From: Streptococcus sp. k-402
GTDB taxonomy: Bacteria > Bacillota > Bacilli > Lactobacillales > Streptococcaceae
Length of the DNA: 39,299 nt
NCBI RefSeq assembly: GCF_013277515.1
Contig: NZ_VMNB01000010.1
Coordinates: forward strand, 49,710-89,008
Reading direction: 5' to 3'
Shown: positions 1 to 9,357 of the stretch, one piece after another
How the letters are laid out: each line of letters begins with the position of its first letter
How positions within the stretch are numbered: position 1 is the first letter of the stretch
Made by a program: the position numbers and the translations under genes
The notes under the pieces: model-generated
Told to the model about the DNA's origin: nothing
The model's database searches: none
Seen by the model: the letters and a program-made list of their open reading frames with translations, nothing else

Positions 1-69
1 GACGAAGTCAGTAACATATCTACGGCAAGGCGACGTTGACTAGGTTTGAAGAGATTTTCGAAGAGTATT
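1..69 (-). repeat. BOX element, boxA part (cut by window edge)
   Basis: Read on the minus strand, this begins with the boxA start (ATACTCTTCGAAAATCTCTT) and continues through CGTCGCCTTGCCGTAG, the core that the BOX-PCR primer targets. It then runs into the next module and is cut by the window edge. BOX elements are multi-copy, non-coding, palindrome-rich repeats of pneumococcus and close relatives. It sits just downstream of the helicase terminator. Confidence 0.9.
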
Positions 70-96
70 ATCTTTTCACATTCGGTCTCCTTATAT

Positions 97-126
97 AAAA
101 AAGCGATTCATTTTGAACCGCTTTTT
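97..126 (-). terminator. Intrinsic terminator of the DEAD-box helicase gene
   Basis: On the minus strand GCGGTTCA, a short A-rich loop, TGAATCGC and a run of T form a hairpin with one G-U pair, immediately after the helicase stop codon at 128. The A-run on the other side means it could also work in the opposite direction. Confidence 0.8.
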
Positions 127-127
127 C

Positions 128-1702
128 TTATTTATCTCCCTTGTTACGAATAACAAAGCCTGTTTTCTTTTCGCTTGAGGTATTGCGTGGTTTTTTATTA
201 TCCTTACGGTAACGTTTTTCCTTATCAAAACGATCGTTGCCACGACTTCCTTTTTTGAAATCATCACGGCGATCACCACGACGGTTGTCTCCACGGCGAT
301 TATCACGACGGTCATCTCCACGACGACCTCCCTTAGCTTTACCACCGAAGCCATTACCTGATGGTTTAAATGGCAGTGGTTTTTCACGTGCAATCTCCAC
401 TTCAGGAAGGCTATCTGGATCTTGAACAGTCAGACTCAAGATATACATTGCCAATTCTTCTGGAGTAAATTCGGCAGCTAGCTTACGAGCATCCTTACCA
501 AATTTCTCAAAGTTGGCACGAATGGTTTCATCTGCAAAATCACGTTCGATTTTCTTGAGAGCTACTTGTTTTTTAGCTTGGAAGGCTTCTTCTGCACTTG
601 CAGGTTTGAGACCTTTCATGCGTTTCTTAGTCAAGTTTTCAATAATTTGAAGGTAGCCCATTTCGTTTGGAGCAACAAAAGTAATAGATTGACCTGATTT
701 ACCAGCACGACCTGTACGACCGATACGGTGAACATAACTTTCAGGATCTTGTGGAATGTCGTAGTTATAGACATGGGTCACACCTGAAATATCCAAACCA
801 CGCGCTGCAACGTCTGTCGCAACCAAAACATCAAGATTGCCGTTTTTGAAGTCACGAAGGACACGAAGACGTTTGTTTTGATCCAAGTCGCCATGAATTC
901 CTTCTGCACGGAAGCCACGAATTTTAAGTCCACGAGTCAATTCATCCACACGGCGTTTGGTACGACCAAATACGATAGCAAGTTCTGGTTGTTCCACATC
1001 CATGAGACGAGTCATGGTATCAAATTTTTCTTGTTCTTTAACACGGATGTAGTATTGGTCAACCAATTCTGTTGTCAATTCCTTAGCAGCAATCTTCACA
1101 TGCTCAGGTTCTTTCATAAATTGAACACCGATACGTTTGATGGCATCTGGCATAGTTGCTGAGAAAAGCAAAGTTTGTCGATTTTCAGGGACACGGGAGA
1201 TGATAGCTTCAATGTCTTCAAGGAAGCCCATGTTGAGCATTTCATCGGCTTCGTCAAGGATAAGAGTTTCAATATCTTGTAATTTCAAGGCCTTGCGTTT
1301 AATCAAGTCTAAGAGGCGACCTGGAGTTCCCACCACGATATGGGCACCCGATTTAAGAGCCTTAATTTGTTTTTCGATGCTTGATCCGCCATATACTGAA
1401 CGGACTTTGACTCCCTTACTACGACCAAATCGGAAGAGTTCTTCTTGACTTTGGACAGCGAGTTCACGAGTTGGTGCAATCACCAAGGCTTGGATGGTCG
1501 CTTCTTCTGTACGGATTTTTTCAAGGGTAGGCAAGCCAAAGGCTGCAGTTTTTCCTGTACCAGTCTGAGCTTGACCGATAACGTCCTTGCCTTCAAGGGC
1601 CAAGGGAATAGTTTGTTCTTGGATCGGACTAGCTTCTACAAAACCAGCTTTTTCAATCTCTGCTAGCAAATCAGCAGACAAGTTTAATTCATTAAATTTC
1701 AC
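128..1702 (-). CDS. cshA: DEAD-box ATP-dependent RNA helicase (CshA-type)
   Basis: This 524-residue protein has the full DEAD-box set in order: a Q-motif region (FVEASPIQEQTIPLA), motif I AQTGTGKT, motif Ia APTRELA, GG and TPGR, motif II DEAD, motif III SAT, then in the second RecA lobe IVFGRT, ATDVAARGLD and HRIGRTGRAG. The last 80 or so residues are a basic, low-complexity RGD/RRGD tail that probably binds RNA. Family members unwind short RNA duplexes in ribosome assembly and mRNA decay and are often cold-induced. The start codon is GTG (CAC at 1700-1702), with a weak AAGAAG-type ribosome site. It is transcribed alone, with an unusually long 5' leader. The family is certain; the cshA symbol is by similarity. 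Confidence 0.93.
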   Translation of the reverse strand: MKFNELNLSADLLAEIEKAGFVEASPIQEQTIPLALEGKDVIGQAQTGTGKTAAFGLPTLEKIRTEEATIQALVIAPTRELAVQSQEELFRFGRSKGVKVRSVYGGSSIEKQIKALKSGAHIVVGTPGRLLDLIKRKALKLQDIETLILDEADEMLNMGFLEDIEAIISRVPENRQTLLFSATMPDAIKRIGVQFMKEPEHVKIAAKELTTELVDQYYIRVKEQEKFDTMTRLMDVEQPELAIVFGRTKRRVDELTRGLKIRGFRAEGIHGDLDQNKRLRVLRDFKNGNLDVLVATDVAARGLDISGVTHVYNYDIPQDPESYVHRIGRTGRAGKSGQSITFVAPNEMGYLQIIENLTKKRMKGLKPASAEEAFQAKKQVALKKIERDFADETIRANFEKFGKDARKLAAEFTPEELAMYILSLTVQDPDSLPEVEIAREKPLPFKPSGNGFGGKAKGGRRGDDRRDNRRGDNRRGDRRDDFKKGSRGNDRFDKEKRYRKDNKKPRNTSSEKKTGFVIRNKGDK

Positions 1703-1857
1703 GTTATTCTTCTTTCTAAAGGTGGTGCGAAGCCACCCTATAGGGCTTAGTGTATACTTTTCTTTTTATGACGTATTTTCATATACTGGATACAAAATCG
1801 TGTTGCTTCTTTTCCACAAAAGAAAAGTACTGTTTTCTTTGCAACCTATCTAGTATA
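1703..1857 (-). promoter_or_regulatory. Helicase promoter and ~145-nt 5' leader
   Basis: On the minus strand TGT-TATACT (an extended -10, TATACT at 1857-1852) predicts a start near 1845, leaving about 145 untranslated bases before the GTG. Just before the ribosome site a GGTGG...CCACC hairpin lies at about 1720-1740. Long structured leaders are typical of cold-shock genes. The -35 is poor. This covers the gap between the helicase and the upstream MFS gene, which has no visible terminator of its own. Confidence 0.5.
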
Positions 1858-1899
1858 ACACAAGACCTGAGCAAAAGATAGCCCCATTTCTACAGAAAA

Positions 1900-3126
1900 T
1901 CATGTAAGCGGTTTTTGACTTTCCTTTTTGATGGAACGACCTAGATAATAAGACAAAGCCAAGGCGATACTATATAAAATGATAAAAACGAACAAGGTTT
2001 GTGTGTAAGAATGAGCCATTTTATAAGTCTCTGCTAATAAAATAGGTCCTGCTAAACCAGCCATTGCCCAAGCTGTTAAAATATATCCATGCAGAGCGGC
2101 CAATTCCTTGGTTCCAAAAATATCACTGAGATAAGCTGGAATCAAAGAAAAACCAGCTCCATAGCAAGTCATCAAAATAGACATAGCGACTACAAATAAA
2201 ACGGAATCTGTAAAGAGCCAAAGTGAGAGAGAAAAGAAAAGATTGACAAGCAGTAATATACTAAAGGTTAGAGGGCGACCGATATAGTCAGACAAACTCG
2301 CCCAGAGCAAGCGACCAAATCCATTGAAAATCCCTAAAACGCCCACCATTACTGCTGCATGACTTGTAGACAAGCCAGCCATCTCCTGTGCCATTGGCGA
2401 TGCCGCTGAAATTAAGCCTAAACCACAAGCTATGTTGATAAAGAAAATAATCCAAAGTATATAAAACCGATTGCTTTTTAGAGCCTGATTTGCAGCCATT
2501 CCTTGCGTCAAAGAGGCTGTTTTTTCTTTCCCTGAAACAGATAAAATTGCAAGCTCTTGCTCATTTGGACGCTTAATGAATTGTGAAGCTAGGAGCATGA
2601 TAATAAAGTAACTTGCACCTAAAATATAAAAAGTTTCTACAAGCCCTACCCCTGCGATGAGATGTTGCGCTATGGGACTAGTCAATAAAGAAGCAAAACC
2701 AAACCCCATAATCGCTAAACCTGTTGCGAGACCACGTTTATCAGGAAACCATTTTATAATCGTTGACACAGGAGTAATATAGCCGGCTCCCAAACCAAGC
2801 CCACCTAAAATACCATAAGCGAGATACAACAACCACAGTTCCTGACGGTCTATTGCAAATCCTGTTAAGATATTTCCACCTGCGTATAGAAAGGCAGATA
2901 GACTCCCCATGACTCTCGGACCAAATTTTTCTACCAAACGCCCCATAAATGCAGCCGATAAGCCCAAACAAAAGATTGCTAGACTAAAGGCAAAGGCAAC
3001 AGAAGCCTGATCCCATCCCGTTTTTTCAATAATAGGGTTGCGATAAACACTCCAAGCATAAGTAGAACCCAGCATTAAGTGTAAAATGACCCCAGCAAAG
3101 GCAATAATATAACGATTCGATTTCAT
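1900..3126 (-). CDS. MFS transporter, OxlT-like (oxalate/formate antiporter family annotation)
   Basis: This is a 408-residue, 12-helix major facilitator. It opens MKSNRYIIAFAGVILHLMLG, then STYAWSVYRNPI, as OxlT-family members do, and has a MGRLVEKFGPR loop 2-3 motif and KRGLATG at the end of helix 4. Relatives are annotated as oxalate:formate antiporters, but most streptococcal members have no proven substrate and could carry another monocarboxylate. It has its own promoter, diverging from the reductase gene at 3320; no terminator is visible before the helicase promoter. The start is supported by AGGAGG on the minus strand a few bases upstream. The fold is certain, the substrate unknown. 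Confidence 0.85.
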   Translation of the reverse strand: MKSNRYIIAFAGVILHLMLGSTYAWSVYRNPIIEKTGWDQASVAFAFSLAIFCLGLSAAFMGRLVEKFGPRVMGSLSAFLYAGGNILTGFAIDRQELWLLYLAYGILGGLGLGAGYITPVSTIIKWFPDKRGLATGLAIMGFGFASLLTSPIAQHLIAGVGLVETFYILGASYFIIMLLASQFIKRPNEQELAILSVSGKEKTASLTQGMAANQALKSNRFYILWIIFFINIACGLGLISAASPMAQEMAGLSTSHAAVMVGVLGIFNGFGRLLWASLSDYIGRPLTFSILLLVNLFFSLSLWLFTDSVLFVVAMSILMTCYGAGFSLIPAYLSDIFGTKELAALHGYILTAWAMAGLAGPILLAETYKMAHSYTQTLFVFIILYSIALALSYYLGRSIKKESQKPLT

Positions 3127-3222
3127 AAAACCTCCTATTTTCGAACATTTATTCTATCTTATATAAAAATAGATAGGATTTTAGTTTATCAAGCTTGTCA
3201 AAAAATTACTAGTTTTTTGTCT

Positions 3223-3236
3223 GGAAAGCGTTTTTA
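3223..3236. promoter_or_regulatory. Possible CcpA cre site
   Basis: GGAAAGCGTTTTTA matches the streptococcal cre pattern TGAAAGCGTTTTCA except at two positions. It lies between the divergent MFS and reductase genes, upstream of the reductase -10 box. Catabolite control of either gene would fit, but the match is imperfect. Confidence 0.35.
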
Positions 3237-3263
3237 TCTTTTTCTGTCTTTTTCGTAGCAGAA

Positions 3264-3294
3264 TTGTGCAAAAGTTTTTTTCTTGTGCTAGAAT
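3264..3294 (+). promoter_or_regulatory. Promoter of the flavoprotein reductase gene
   Basis: TTGTGC (3264-3269) and an extended -10, TGC-TAGAAT (3286-3294), are separated by 19 bases. The transcript would start near 3301, just ahead of the AGGAGG ribosome site at 3306-3311 and the ATG at 3320. Confidence 0.6.
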
Positions 3295-3319
3295 GAAATT
3301 CGAATAGGAGGAACTCTAA

Positions 3320-4636
3320 ATGTTAACTTATGATTTAATCGTTATCGGATTTGGGAAAGCTGGTAAAACACTAGCAGGTAAATTGGCTTCAGCTGGTAAA
3401 AAAGTTGCCCTCATTGAACGTAGCAAAGCTATGTACGGTGGAACTTGTATCAACATCGGTTGTATCCCAACTAAAACCTTGCTAGTTGCTGCTGAGAAGG
3501 GCTTGTCTTTTGAAGAAGTCATTGCTACCAAAAACACTATCACTGGTCGCCTCAACGGTAAAAACTATGCTACTGTTGCTGGTACAGGCGTGGACATCTT
3601 TGATGCGGAAGCTCACTTCCTTTCAAATAAAGTCATCGAAATCCAAGCTGGTGATGAAAAGAAAGAACTGACCGCTGAAACAATCGTCATCAACACTGGT
3701 GCTGTTTCAAACGTCTTGCCAATCCCTGGACTCGCTACAAGCAAAAACGTCTTTGACTCAACAGGTATCCAAAACTTGGATAAATTGCCTGAAAAACTTG
3801 GAGTCCTTGGTGGTGGAAATATCGGTCTTGAATTTGCTGGCCTTTACAACAAACTTGGAAGCAAGGTCACAGTCCTAGATGCCTTGGATACTTTCCTACC
3901 TCGTGCAGAACCTTCCATCGCAGCTCTTGCTAAACAATACATGGAAGAAGATGGCATTGAATTGCTTCAAAATATCCATACTACTGAAATCAAAAACGAT
4001 GGTGACCAAGTCCTTGTCGTGACTGAAAACGAAACTTACCGTTTCGACGCCCTTCTCTACGCAACTGGACGCAAACCAAATGTAGAACCACTTCAACTTG
4101 AAAATACAGATATTGAACTAACTGAACGTGGCGCTATTAAAGTAGACAAACATTGTCAAACAAACGTTCCTGGTGTCTTTGCAGTTGGAGATGTCAACGG
4201 TGGCCTTCAATTTACTTACATTTCACTTGATGACTTCCGTGTTGTTTACAGCTACCTTGCTGGAGATGGTAGCTACACGCTTGAAGACCGTCTCAATGTA
4301 CCAAACACCATGTTTATCACACCTGCCCTTTCACAAGTCGGTTTGACTGAAAGCCAAGCGGCTGATTTGAAACTTCCATACGTCGTTAAGGAAATCCCTG
4401 TTGCAGCAATGCCTCGTGGTCACGTAAACGGAGACCTTCGTGGGGCTTTCAAAGCTGTGGTTAATACTGAAACAAAAGAAATTCTTGGAGCAAGCATCTT
4501 CTCAGAAGGTTCTCAAGAAATCATCAACATCATCACTGTTGCTATGGACAACAAGATTCCTTACACTTACTTCACAAAACAAATCTTCACTCACCCAACC
4601 TTGGCTGAGAACTTGAATGACTTGTTTGCAATTTAA
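3320..4636 (+). CDS. har: FAD-dependent pyridine nucleotide-disulfide reductase, Har/RclA-like (hypothiocyanous acid reductase)
   Basis: This 438-residue class I disulfide reductase has an N-terminal FAD dinucleotide motif (VIGFGKAGKTLA), the redox-active pair C43/C48 in GGTCINIGCIPTK, an NAD(P)H motif GVLGGGNIGLEFAG, the FAD motif FAVGDVNGG and a C-terminal dimer domain ending ...FTHPTLAENL. It lacks lipoamide dehydrogenase or glutathione reductase neighbours. It corresponds to the protein reported in pneumococcus as Har, which reduces hypothiocyanous acid made by host peroxidases, and is related to RclA; this identification is from memory of the family and locus. The ATG follows a strong AGGAGG. 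A terminator follows, so it is monocistronic. Confidence 0.85.
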   Translation: MLTYDLIVIGFGKAGKTLAGKLASAGKKVALIERSKAMYGGTCINIGCIPTKTLLVAAEKGLSFEEVIATKNTITGRLNGKNYATVAGTGVDIFDAEAHFLSNKVIEIQAGDEKKELTAETIVINTGAVSNVLPIPGLATSKNVFDSTGIQNLDKLPEKLGVLGGGNIGLEFAGLYNKLGSKVTVLDALDTFLPRAEPSIAALAKQYMEEDGIELLQNIHTTEIKNDGDQVLVVTENETYRFDALLYATGRKPNVEPLQLENTDIELTERGAIKVDKHCQTNVPGVFAVGDVNGGLQFTYISLDDFRVVYSYLAGDGSYTLEDRLNVPNTMFITPALSQVGLTESQAADLKLPYVVKEIPVAAMPRGHVNGDLRGAFKAVVNTETKEILGASIFSEGSQEIINIITVAMDNKIPYTYFTKQIFTHPTLAENLNDLFAI

Positions 4637-4657
4637 GTTGAGATTCAATCGTATCGA

Positions 4658-4680
4658 ACAGCCCTCTTTGGGCTGTTTTT
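4658..4680 (+). terminator. Intrinsic terminator after the reductase gene
   Basis: CAGCCC, a five-base loop, GGGCTG and TTTTT follow the stop codon of the reductase gene by about 20 bases. Confidence 0.88.
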
Positions 4681-4719
4681 GCTTCTGCGAAACACCAAAT
4701 CTGTCTTTTCCCTCTTTTG

Positions 4720-4734
4720 TGATATAATAGAAAC
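4720..4734 (+). promoter_or_regulatory. Extended -10 promoter giving a leaderless murT transcript
   Basis: TGA-TATAAT ends at 4728, and the murT ATG begins at 4735, exactly where transcription would be expected to start. There is no Shine-Dalgarno sequence between (AGAAAC only). The -35 region is poor, as tolerated with an extended -10. Confidence 0.7.
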
Positions 4735-6078
4735 ATGAACTTAAAAACTACTTTGGGCCTTCTTGCTGGGTGTTCTTCCCACTTCGTTTTAAGCCGTCTT
4801 GGACGTGGAAGTACGCTCCCAGGGAAAGTCGCCCTTCAATTTGATAAAGATATTTTACAAAACCTAGCTAAGAACTACGAGATTGTCGTGGTCACTGGAA
4901 CAAATGGAAAAACCCTGACAACTGCCCTCACTGTCGGCATTTTAAAAGAGGTTTATGGTCAAGTTCTAACCAACCCAAGCGGTGCCAACATGATTACAGG
5001 AATTGCAACAACCTTCCTAACAGCCAAATCTTCAAAAACTGGGAAAAATATTGCCGTCCTCGAAATTGACGAAGCCAGTCTATCTCGTATCTGTGACTAT
5101 ATCCAGCCTAGTCTTTTTGTCATTACTAATATCTTCCGTGATCAGATGGACCGTTTCGGTGAAATCTATACTACCTATAACATGATATTGGATGCCATTC
5201 GGAAAGTTCCAACTGCTACTGTTCTCCTTAACGGAGACAGCCCACTTTTCTACAAACCATCTTTCCCAAATCCTATACAGTATTTTGGTTTTGACTTGGA
5301 AAAAGGACCAGCCCAACTGGCTCACTACAATACCGAAGGGATTCTCTGTCCTGACTGCCAAGGCATCCTCAAATATGAGCATAATACCTATGCAAACTTG
5401 GGTGCCTATATCTGTGAAGGTTGTGGATGTAAACGTCCTGATCTCGACTATCGTTTGACAAAACTGGTTGAGTTGACCAACAATCGCTCTCGCTTTGTCA
5501 TAGATGGCCAAGAATACGGTATCCAAATCGGCGGGCTCTATAATATCTATAACGCCCTAGCTGCTGTGGCCATCGCCCGTTTCCTCGGCGCAGATTCCCA
5601 ACTCATCAAACAGGGATTTGACAAGAGCCGTGCTGTCTTTGGACGCCAAGAAACCTTTCATATCGGTGACAAGGAATGTACCCTTGTCTTGATTAAAAAT
5701 CCAGTCGGTGCAACCCAAGCTATCGAAATGATCAAACTAGCACCTTATCCATTTAGCCTATCTGTCCTCCTTAATGCCAACTATGCAGATGGAATTGACA
5801 CTAGCTGGATCTGGGATGCAGACTTTGAGCAAATCACTGACATGGACATTCCTGAAATCAACGCTGGCGGTGTTCGTCATTCTGAAATCGCTCGTCGCCT
5901 CCGAGTGACTGGCTATCCAGCTGAGAAAATCACTGAAACGAGTAATCTGGAGCAAGTTCTCAAGACCATTGAGAATCAAGACTGCAAGCATGCCTATATT
6001 CTGGCAACTTATACTGCCATGCTGGAATTTCGTGAACTGCTGGCTAGTCGTCAGATTGTTAGAAAGGAGATGAACTAA
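4735..6078 (+). CDS. murT: Lipid II isoglutaminyl synthase, ligase subunit MurT
   Basis: This 447-residue Mur-ligase-fold protein activates the alpha-carboxyl of D-Glu in the lipid II stem peptide with ATP. GatD supplies ammonia to make D-isoglutamine, which pneumococcal peptidoglycan cross-linking needs. Visible are the ATP loop GTNGKT (55-60), DEASLSRI and [11 protein letters not shown] MurT-type zinc ribbon (C205, C208, C227, C230) is inserted in the middle domain. The C-terminal part is the DUF1727 region. The start at 4735 is the conserved [12 protein letters not shown] beginning and has no ribosome binding site. It overlaps gatD as TAATG, so translation is coupled. Length and motifs are intact. 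Confidence 0.95.
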   Translation: MNLKTTLGLLAGCSSHFVLSRLGRGSTLPGKVALQFDKDILQNLAKNYEIVVVTGTNGKTLTTALTVGILKEVYGQVLTNPSGANMITGIATTFLTAKSSKTGKNIAVLEIDEASLSRICDYIQPSLFVITNIFRDQMDRFGEIYTTYNMILDAIRKVPTATVLLNGDSPLFYKPSFPNPIQYFGFDLEKGPAQLAHYNTEGILCPDCQGILKYEHNTYANLGAYICEGCGCKRPDLDYRLTKLVELTNNRSRFVIDGQEYGIQIGGLYNIYNALAAVAIARFLGADSQLIKQGFDKSRAVFGRQETFHIGDKECTLVLIKNPVGATQAIEMIKLAPYPFSLSVLLNANYADGIDTSWIWDADFEQITDMDIPEINAGGVRHSEIARRLRVTGYPAEKITETSNLEQVLKTIENQDCKHAYILATYTAMLEFRELLASRQIVRKEMN

Positions 6079-6860
6079 TGGTTTATACTTCACTTTCCTC
6101 AAAAGATGGCAATTACCCCTATCAGCTCAACATTGCCCACCTCTACGGAAATCTCATGAATACCTACGGGGACAATGGAAACATCCTCATGCTCAAGTAT
6201 GTGGCTGAAAAACTGGGAGCACATGTGACCGTTGACATCGTTTCTCTCCATGATGACTTTGATGAAAATCACTACGACATCGCCTTTTTCGGTGGTGGTC
6301 AAGACTTTGAACAAAGTATCATTGCAGACGACCTACCTGCTAAAAAAGAGAGCATTGACAACTACATCCAAAACGACGGTGTAGTTCTGGCTATCTGCGG
6401 TGGTTTCCAACTATTGGGTCAATATTATGTTGAAGCTTCAGGAAAACGTATCGAAGGGCTAGGGGTCATGGGACACTACACGCTCAACCAGACCAATAAC
6501 CGTTTTATCGGGGATATCAAGATTCACAATGAAGATTTCGATGAAACCTACTATGGCTTTGAAAATCACCAAGGTCGTACCTTCCTCTCTGATGACCAAA
6601 AACCGCTGGGACAGGTTGTCTATGGAAATGGAAACAACGAAGAAAAGGGCGGTGAAGGGGTTCATTATAAGAATGTCTTTGGTTCCTACTTCCACGGACC
6701 TATCCTCTCTCGTAATGCCAATCTGGCTTATCGACTGGTCACTACTGCCCTCAAGAAGAAATATGGTCAGGACATCCAACTCCCTGCCTATGAGGACATT
6801 CTCAGCCAAGAAATCTCTGAAGAATACAGTGACGTCAAAAGGAAGGCTGACTTTTCTTAA
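6078..6860 (+). CDS. gatD: Lipid II isoglutaminyl synthase, glutaminase subunit GatD
   Basis: This 260-residue class I glutamine amidotransferase-like protein (CobB/CobQ type) hydrolyses glutamine and passes ammonia to MurT. The nucleophile is C107 in [11 protein letters not shown], and the catalytic His is in [12 protein letters not shown]. The FGGGQDFEQ segment lies ahead of the nucleophile. Its ATG shares the A of the murT TAA stop, so the two subunits are made from one transcript, and a good AAAGGAG ribosome site lies at the end of murT. A terminator follows. Confidence 0.95.
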   Translation: MVYTSLSSKDGNYPYQLNIAHLYGNLMNTYGDNGNILMLKYVAEKLGAHVTVDIVSLHDDFDENHYDIAFFGGGQDFEQSIIADDLPAKKESIDNYIQNDGVVLAICGGFQLLGQYYVEASGKRIEGLGVMGHYTLNQTNNRFIGDIKIHNEDFDETYYGFENHQGRTFLSDDQKPLGQVVYGNGNNEEKGGEGVHYKNVFGSYFHGPILSRNANLAYRLVTTALKKKYGQDIQLPAYEDILSQEISEEYSDVKRKADFS

Positions 6861-6878
6861 ACAAAGTGAAACTATATC

Positions 6879-6912
6879 AAAGAACTCCGTTATCTTGTCG
6901 GAGTTCTTTTTG
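6879..6912 (+). terminator. Intrinsic terminator of murT-gatD
   Basis: AAGAACTCCG and CGGAGTTCTT form a long stem around a short loop and are followed by T-rich sequence, about 20 bases after the gatD stop. Confidence 0.88.
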
Positions 6913-6987
6913 TCTGTTCTTTTACCCTTCTCCCTTGCATTTTCTCTCATTTTTTGCCAAAATAGAGGGGTAGAAAGAAGGTAGCAT

Positions 6988-8070
6988 ATGTCTAAATTAC
7001 AACAAATCCTAACATATCTTGAATCAGAAAAACTAGACGTCGCTGTCGTATCTGACCCCGTCACAATCAATTACCTCACTGATTTTTACAGTGATCCCCA
7101 TGAACGCCAAATGTTCCTCTTTGTCCTAGCAGATCAGGAACCTCTCCTCTTTGTCCCAGCTCTTGAAGTAGAACGTGCAAGTAGCACCGTTTCCTTCCCA
7201 GTAGTGGGCTATGTCGATTCTGAAAATCCATGGCAAAAAATCAAACATGCTCTTCCACAACTTGCCTTCAAACGTGTCGCTGTTGAGTTTGACAATCTTA
7301 TCTTGACCAAATACCATGGCTTGAAAATAGTTTTTGAAACTGCTGAGTTTGAAAACCTCACTCCTCGCATCCAACGCATGCGCCTCATCAAATCAGCTGA
7401 CGAAGTGCAAAAAATGATGGTTGCAGGTCTTTATGCTGACAAGGCTGTTCATGTTGGTTTTGACAATATTTCTCTTGATAAGACTGAGACAGATATCATC
7501 GCACAAATTGACTTTGCCATGAAACGTGAAGGTTACGAAATGAGCTTTGATACCATGGTCTTGACTGGTGATAATGCTGCGAATCCACACGGCATTCCAG
7601 CAGCTAATAAGGTTGAAAATGATGCTCTTCTCCTCTTTGACCTGGGTGTTCTGGTCAATGGCTATGCGTCAGATATGACTCGTACAGTCGCTGTCGGCAA
7701 ACCAGACCAATTCAAGAAAGATATTTACAACTTGACTCTTGAAGCCCAACAAGCTGCTCTTGACTTTATCAAGCCAGGTGTGACTGCTCATGAAGTGGAC
7801 CGCGCTGCCCGTGAGGTCATCGAAAAAGCTGGTTATGGTGAGTACTTCAACCACCGTCTCGGGCATGGTATCGGTATGGATGTCCATGAATTCCCATCTA
7901 TCATGGAAGGAAACGACATGGTCATCGAAGAAGGCATGTGCTTCTCTGTTGAACCAGGTATCTATATCCCTGGTAAAGTCGGTGTTCGTATTGAAGACTG
8001 CGGTGTTGTTACCAAGGATGGCTTTGACCTCTTTACAAGTACCAGCAAAGACTTGCTTTATTTTGATTAA
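6988..8070 (+). CDS. pepQ: Xaa-Pro dipeptidase (prolidase), M24 family
   Basis: This 360-residue cytoplasmic metallopeptidase splits Xaa-Pro dipeptides, the last step in using proline-rich peptides. An N-terminal creatinase-like domain (about 1-125) is followed by a pita-bread M24 domain. The metal ligands are visible: D in LLFDLG, D in SDMTRTVAVG, H in HRLGHGIGMDVHE, E in SVEPGIYIPG and E in GVRIEDCG. The start has an AAGAAGG ribosome site at suitable spacing. It converges on the histidine kinase gene with only 18 bases between stop codons and no clear terminator, so convergent read-through is possible. Confidence 0.93.
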   Translation: MSKLQQILTYLESEKLDVAVVSDPVTINYLTDFYSDPHERQMFLFVLADQEPLLFVPALEVERASSTVSFPVVGYVDSENPWQKIKHALPQLAFKRVAVEFDNLILTKYHGLKIVFETAEFENLTPRIQRMRLIKSADEVQKMMVAGLYADKAVHVGFDNISLDKTETDIIAQIDFAMKREGYEMSFDTMVLTGDNAANPHGIPAANKVENDALLLFDLGVLVNGYASDMTRTVAVGKPDQFKKDIYNLTLEAQQAALDFIKPGVTAHEVDRAAREVIEKAGYGEYFNHRLGHGIGMDVHEFPSIMEGNDMVIEEGMCFSVEPGIYIPGKVGVRIEDCGVVTKDGFDLFTSTSKDLLYFD

Positions 8071-8088
8071 GATAGCAACAAACCCTAG

Positions 8089-9357
8089 TTAGACAAGAAG
8101 AATCACTTCTGTTTTATGACGTCCATTCTGAATGAAATTCTTCATTGTTCCCCTATGATTGGTTACAAGTCTCTCAATATTTTTAAGCCCCCATCCCTCT
8201 GTCTGACGTTCCTTTCGTATTACCAATTCATTCTCATCAAATGAATTCTCGATAGCAATAAAGAGTTTCTTCTGAAAATATCGTATTCCTAAGATCAAGA
8301 CCCTATCTTCTTTATTACTCAAGCGCATACAGGCTTCAAGACTATTGTCCAACAAATTACCAAGTAAAACCGCTAAAATATCTGGATTGATTTCTAATCG
8401 TTGAGGTACAAAACAATCAATTTCCAATTGTATGTCCTCTACCTTATCCTGTAATTTTTGATTGAGTAAAAAGTTAATTGTTGTATTCTTGGAGTAACAG
8501 ACAGTTTGGTTCTCTATACTATTTGTCATGCTTTGGAGATAAGACTTCGCTTGTTCAGGATCTTCTTTTAAAAGTGCAAGGAGGATTAAATGTTGATTTT
8601 TCAAATCGTGTTGAATCCTTTGAATCCTCCTATAATCTTTTTTAGATTGTTTCATTTCTCTCAGTTGAAAGGTCATCTGTTCCGTCTCTAGTATGCTTTG
8701 ATAATACCTCTGTTGTTGCTGAGAAAGATATAGGGTGAAATAGAGAGAAGAGAACGTTAACACAATGAGGGCTAATACAGAAACAAAAGAAAGATAATCC
8801 TTCTCAAACACTTGCCCTTGAATCGCTGATACTGTAAAAGCAAAACAAATGGACAAAAATGGTACAATAAACTGGTATAACCAAGTCCCTTTAGAAACAG
8901 TATAAACTAACTTTTGATGTGCACGAAAAAGTTGTCGAAGAACCAGGGTCACTAGCAATGATAAAAGAAAAGCTACAGCGAGATAAAAAAGCATGGCTAT
9001 TAGATTTTCTGAAATGACTGATAAAGGGGAAAATAGTTGCACTGCTTGATTGAGTATAGTACCAGCTAGTAAAGTTAGACTCATCTGACAAAAAATCCAA
9101 AACGAAGATTCTTGAACAGCATATCCAAAATAAAGACCTAAAAAATAATACTCTGCGATACTGAGAATAAGATTCCCTACTAAGAAAAGATTAGCTCCTG
9201 AAAATAATATCGTCAACAAGGCATGGAAAAATAAAAGGAGAGAAGTAAAGATACAAATTCTCCTAGACTTTTCTTTTTGGGACAGAGGTCTATAAAAGAA
9301 AATAATTCCCAAAAATAAATCAAACAGAATACTCACAATCCGCAAACTGACTAACAT
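8089..9357 (-). CDS. Peptide-sensing histidine kinase, AgrC/ComD type (HPK10)
   Basis: This 422-residue protein has about six hydrophobic segments in the first 210 residues and a coiled linker (SQQQQRYYQSILETEQM). The phosphoacceptor H250 is in RIQHDLKNQHL, and a GHKL ATPase follows with N box GNLLDNSLEAC (333-343) and G box EGWGLKNIERL. This is the architecture of kinases that sense exported peptides (AgrC, ComD, BlpH). It is the second gene of a pair: its ATG shares a base with the response regulator stop (TAATG at 9359-9355). The pair diverges from the peptide, modifying-enzyme and exporter genes, so the modified peptide is the natural candidate ligand; that is inference. The DNA is noticeably AT-richer than pepQ beside it. 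Confidence 0.88.
   Translation of the reverse strand: MLVSLRIVSILFDLFLGIIFFYRPLSQKEKSRRICIFTSLLLFFHALLTILFSGANLFLVGNLILSIAEYYFLGLYFGYAVQESSFWIFCQMSLTLLAGTILNQAVQLFSPLSVISENLIAMLFYLAVAFLLSLLVTLVLRQLFRAHQKLVYTVSKGTWLYQFIVPFLSICFAFTVSAIQGQVFEKDYLSFVSVLALIVLTFSSLYFTLYLSQQQQRYYQSILETEQMTFQLREMKQSKKDYRRIQRIQHDLKNQHLILLALLKEDPEQAKSYLQSMTNSIENQTVCYSKNTTINFLLNQKLQDKVEDIQLEIDCFVPQRLEINPDILAVLLGNLLDNSLEACMRLSNKEDRVLILGIRYFQKKLFIAIENSFDENELVIRKERQTEGWGLKNIERLVTNHRGTMKNFIQNGRHKTEVILLV

Noticed and set aside
91..393. 100-codon open frame on the minus strand over the helicase tail
   Set aside because: It is an alternate frame of the Arg/Asp-rich repeat region; no start signals of its own.
6459..7070. 203-codon minus-strand open frame over gatD and the pepQ start
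   Set aside because: It is antisense to two well-supported genes and crosses a terminator; no family resemblance.
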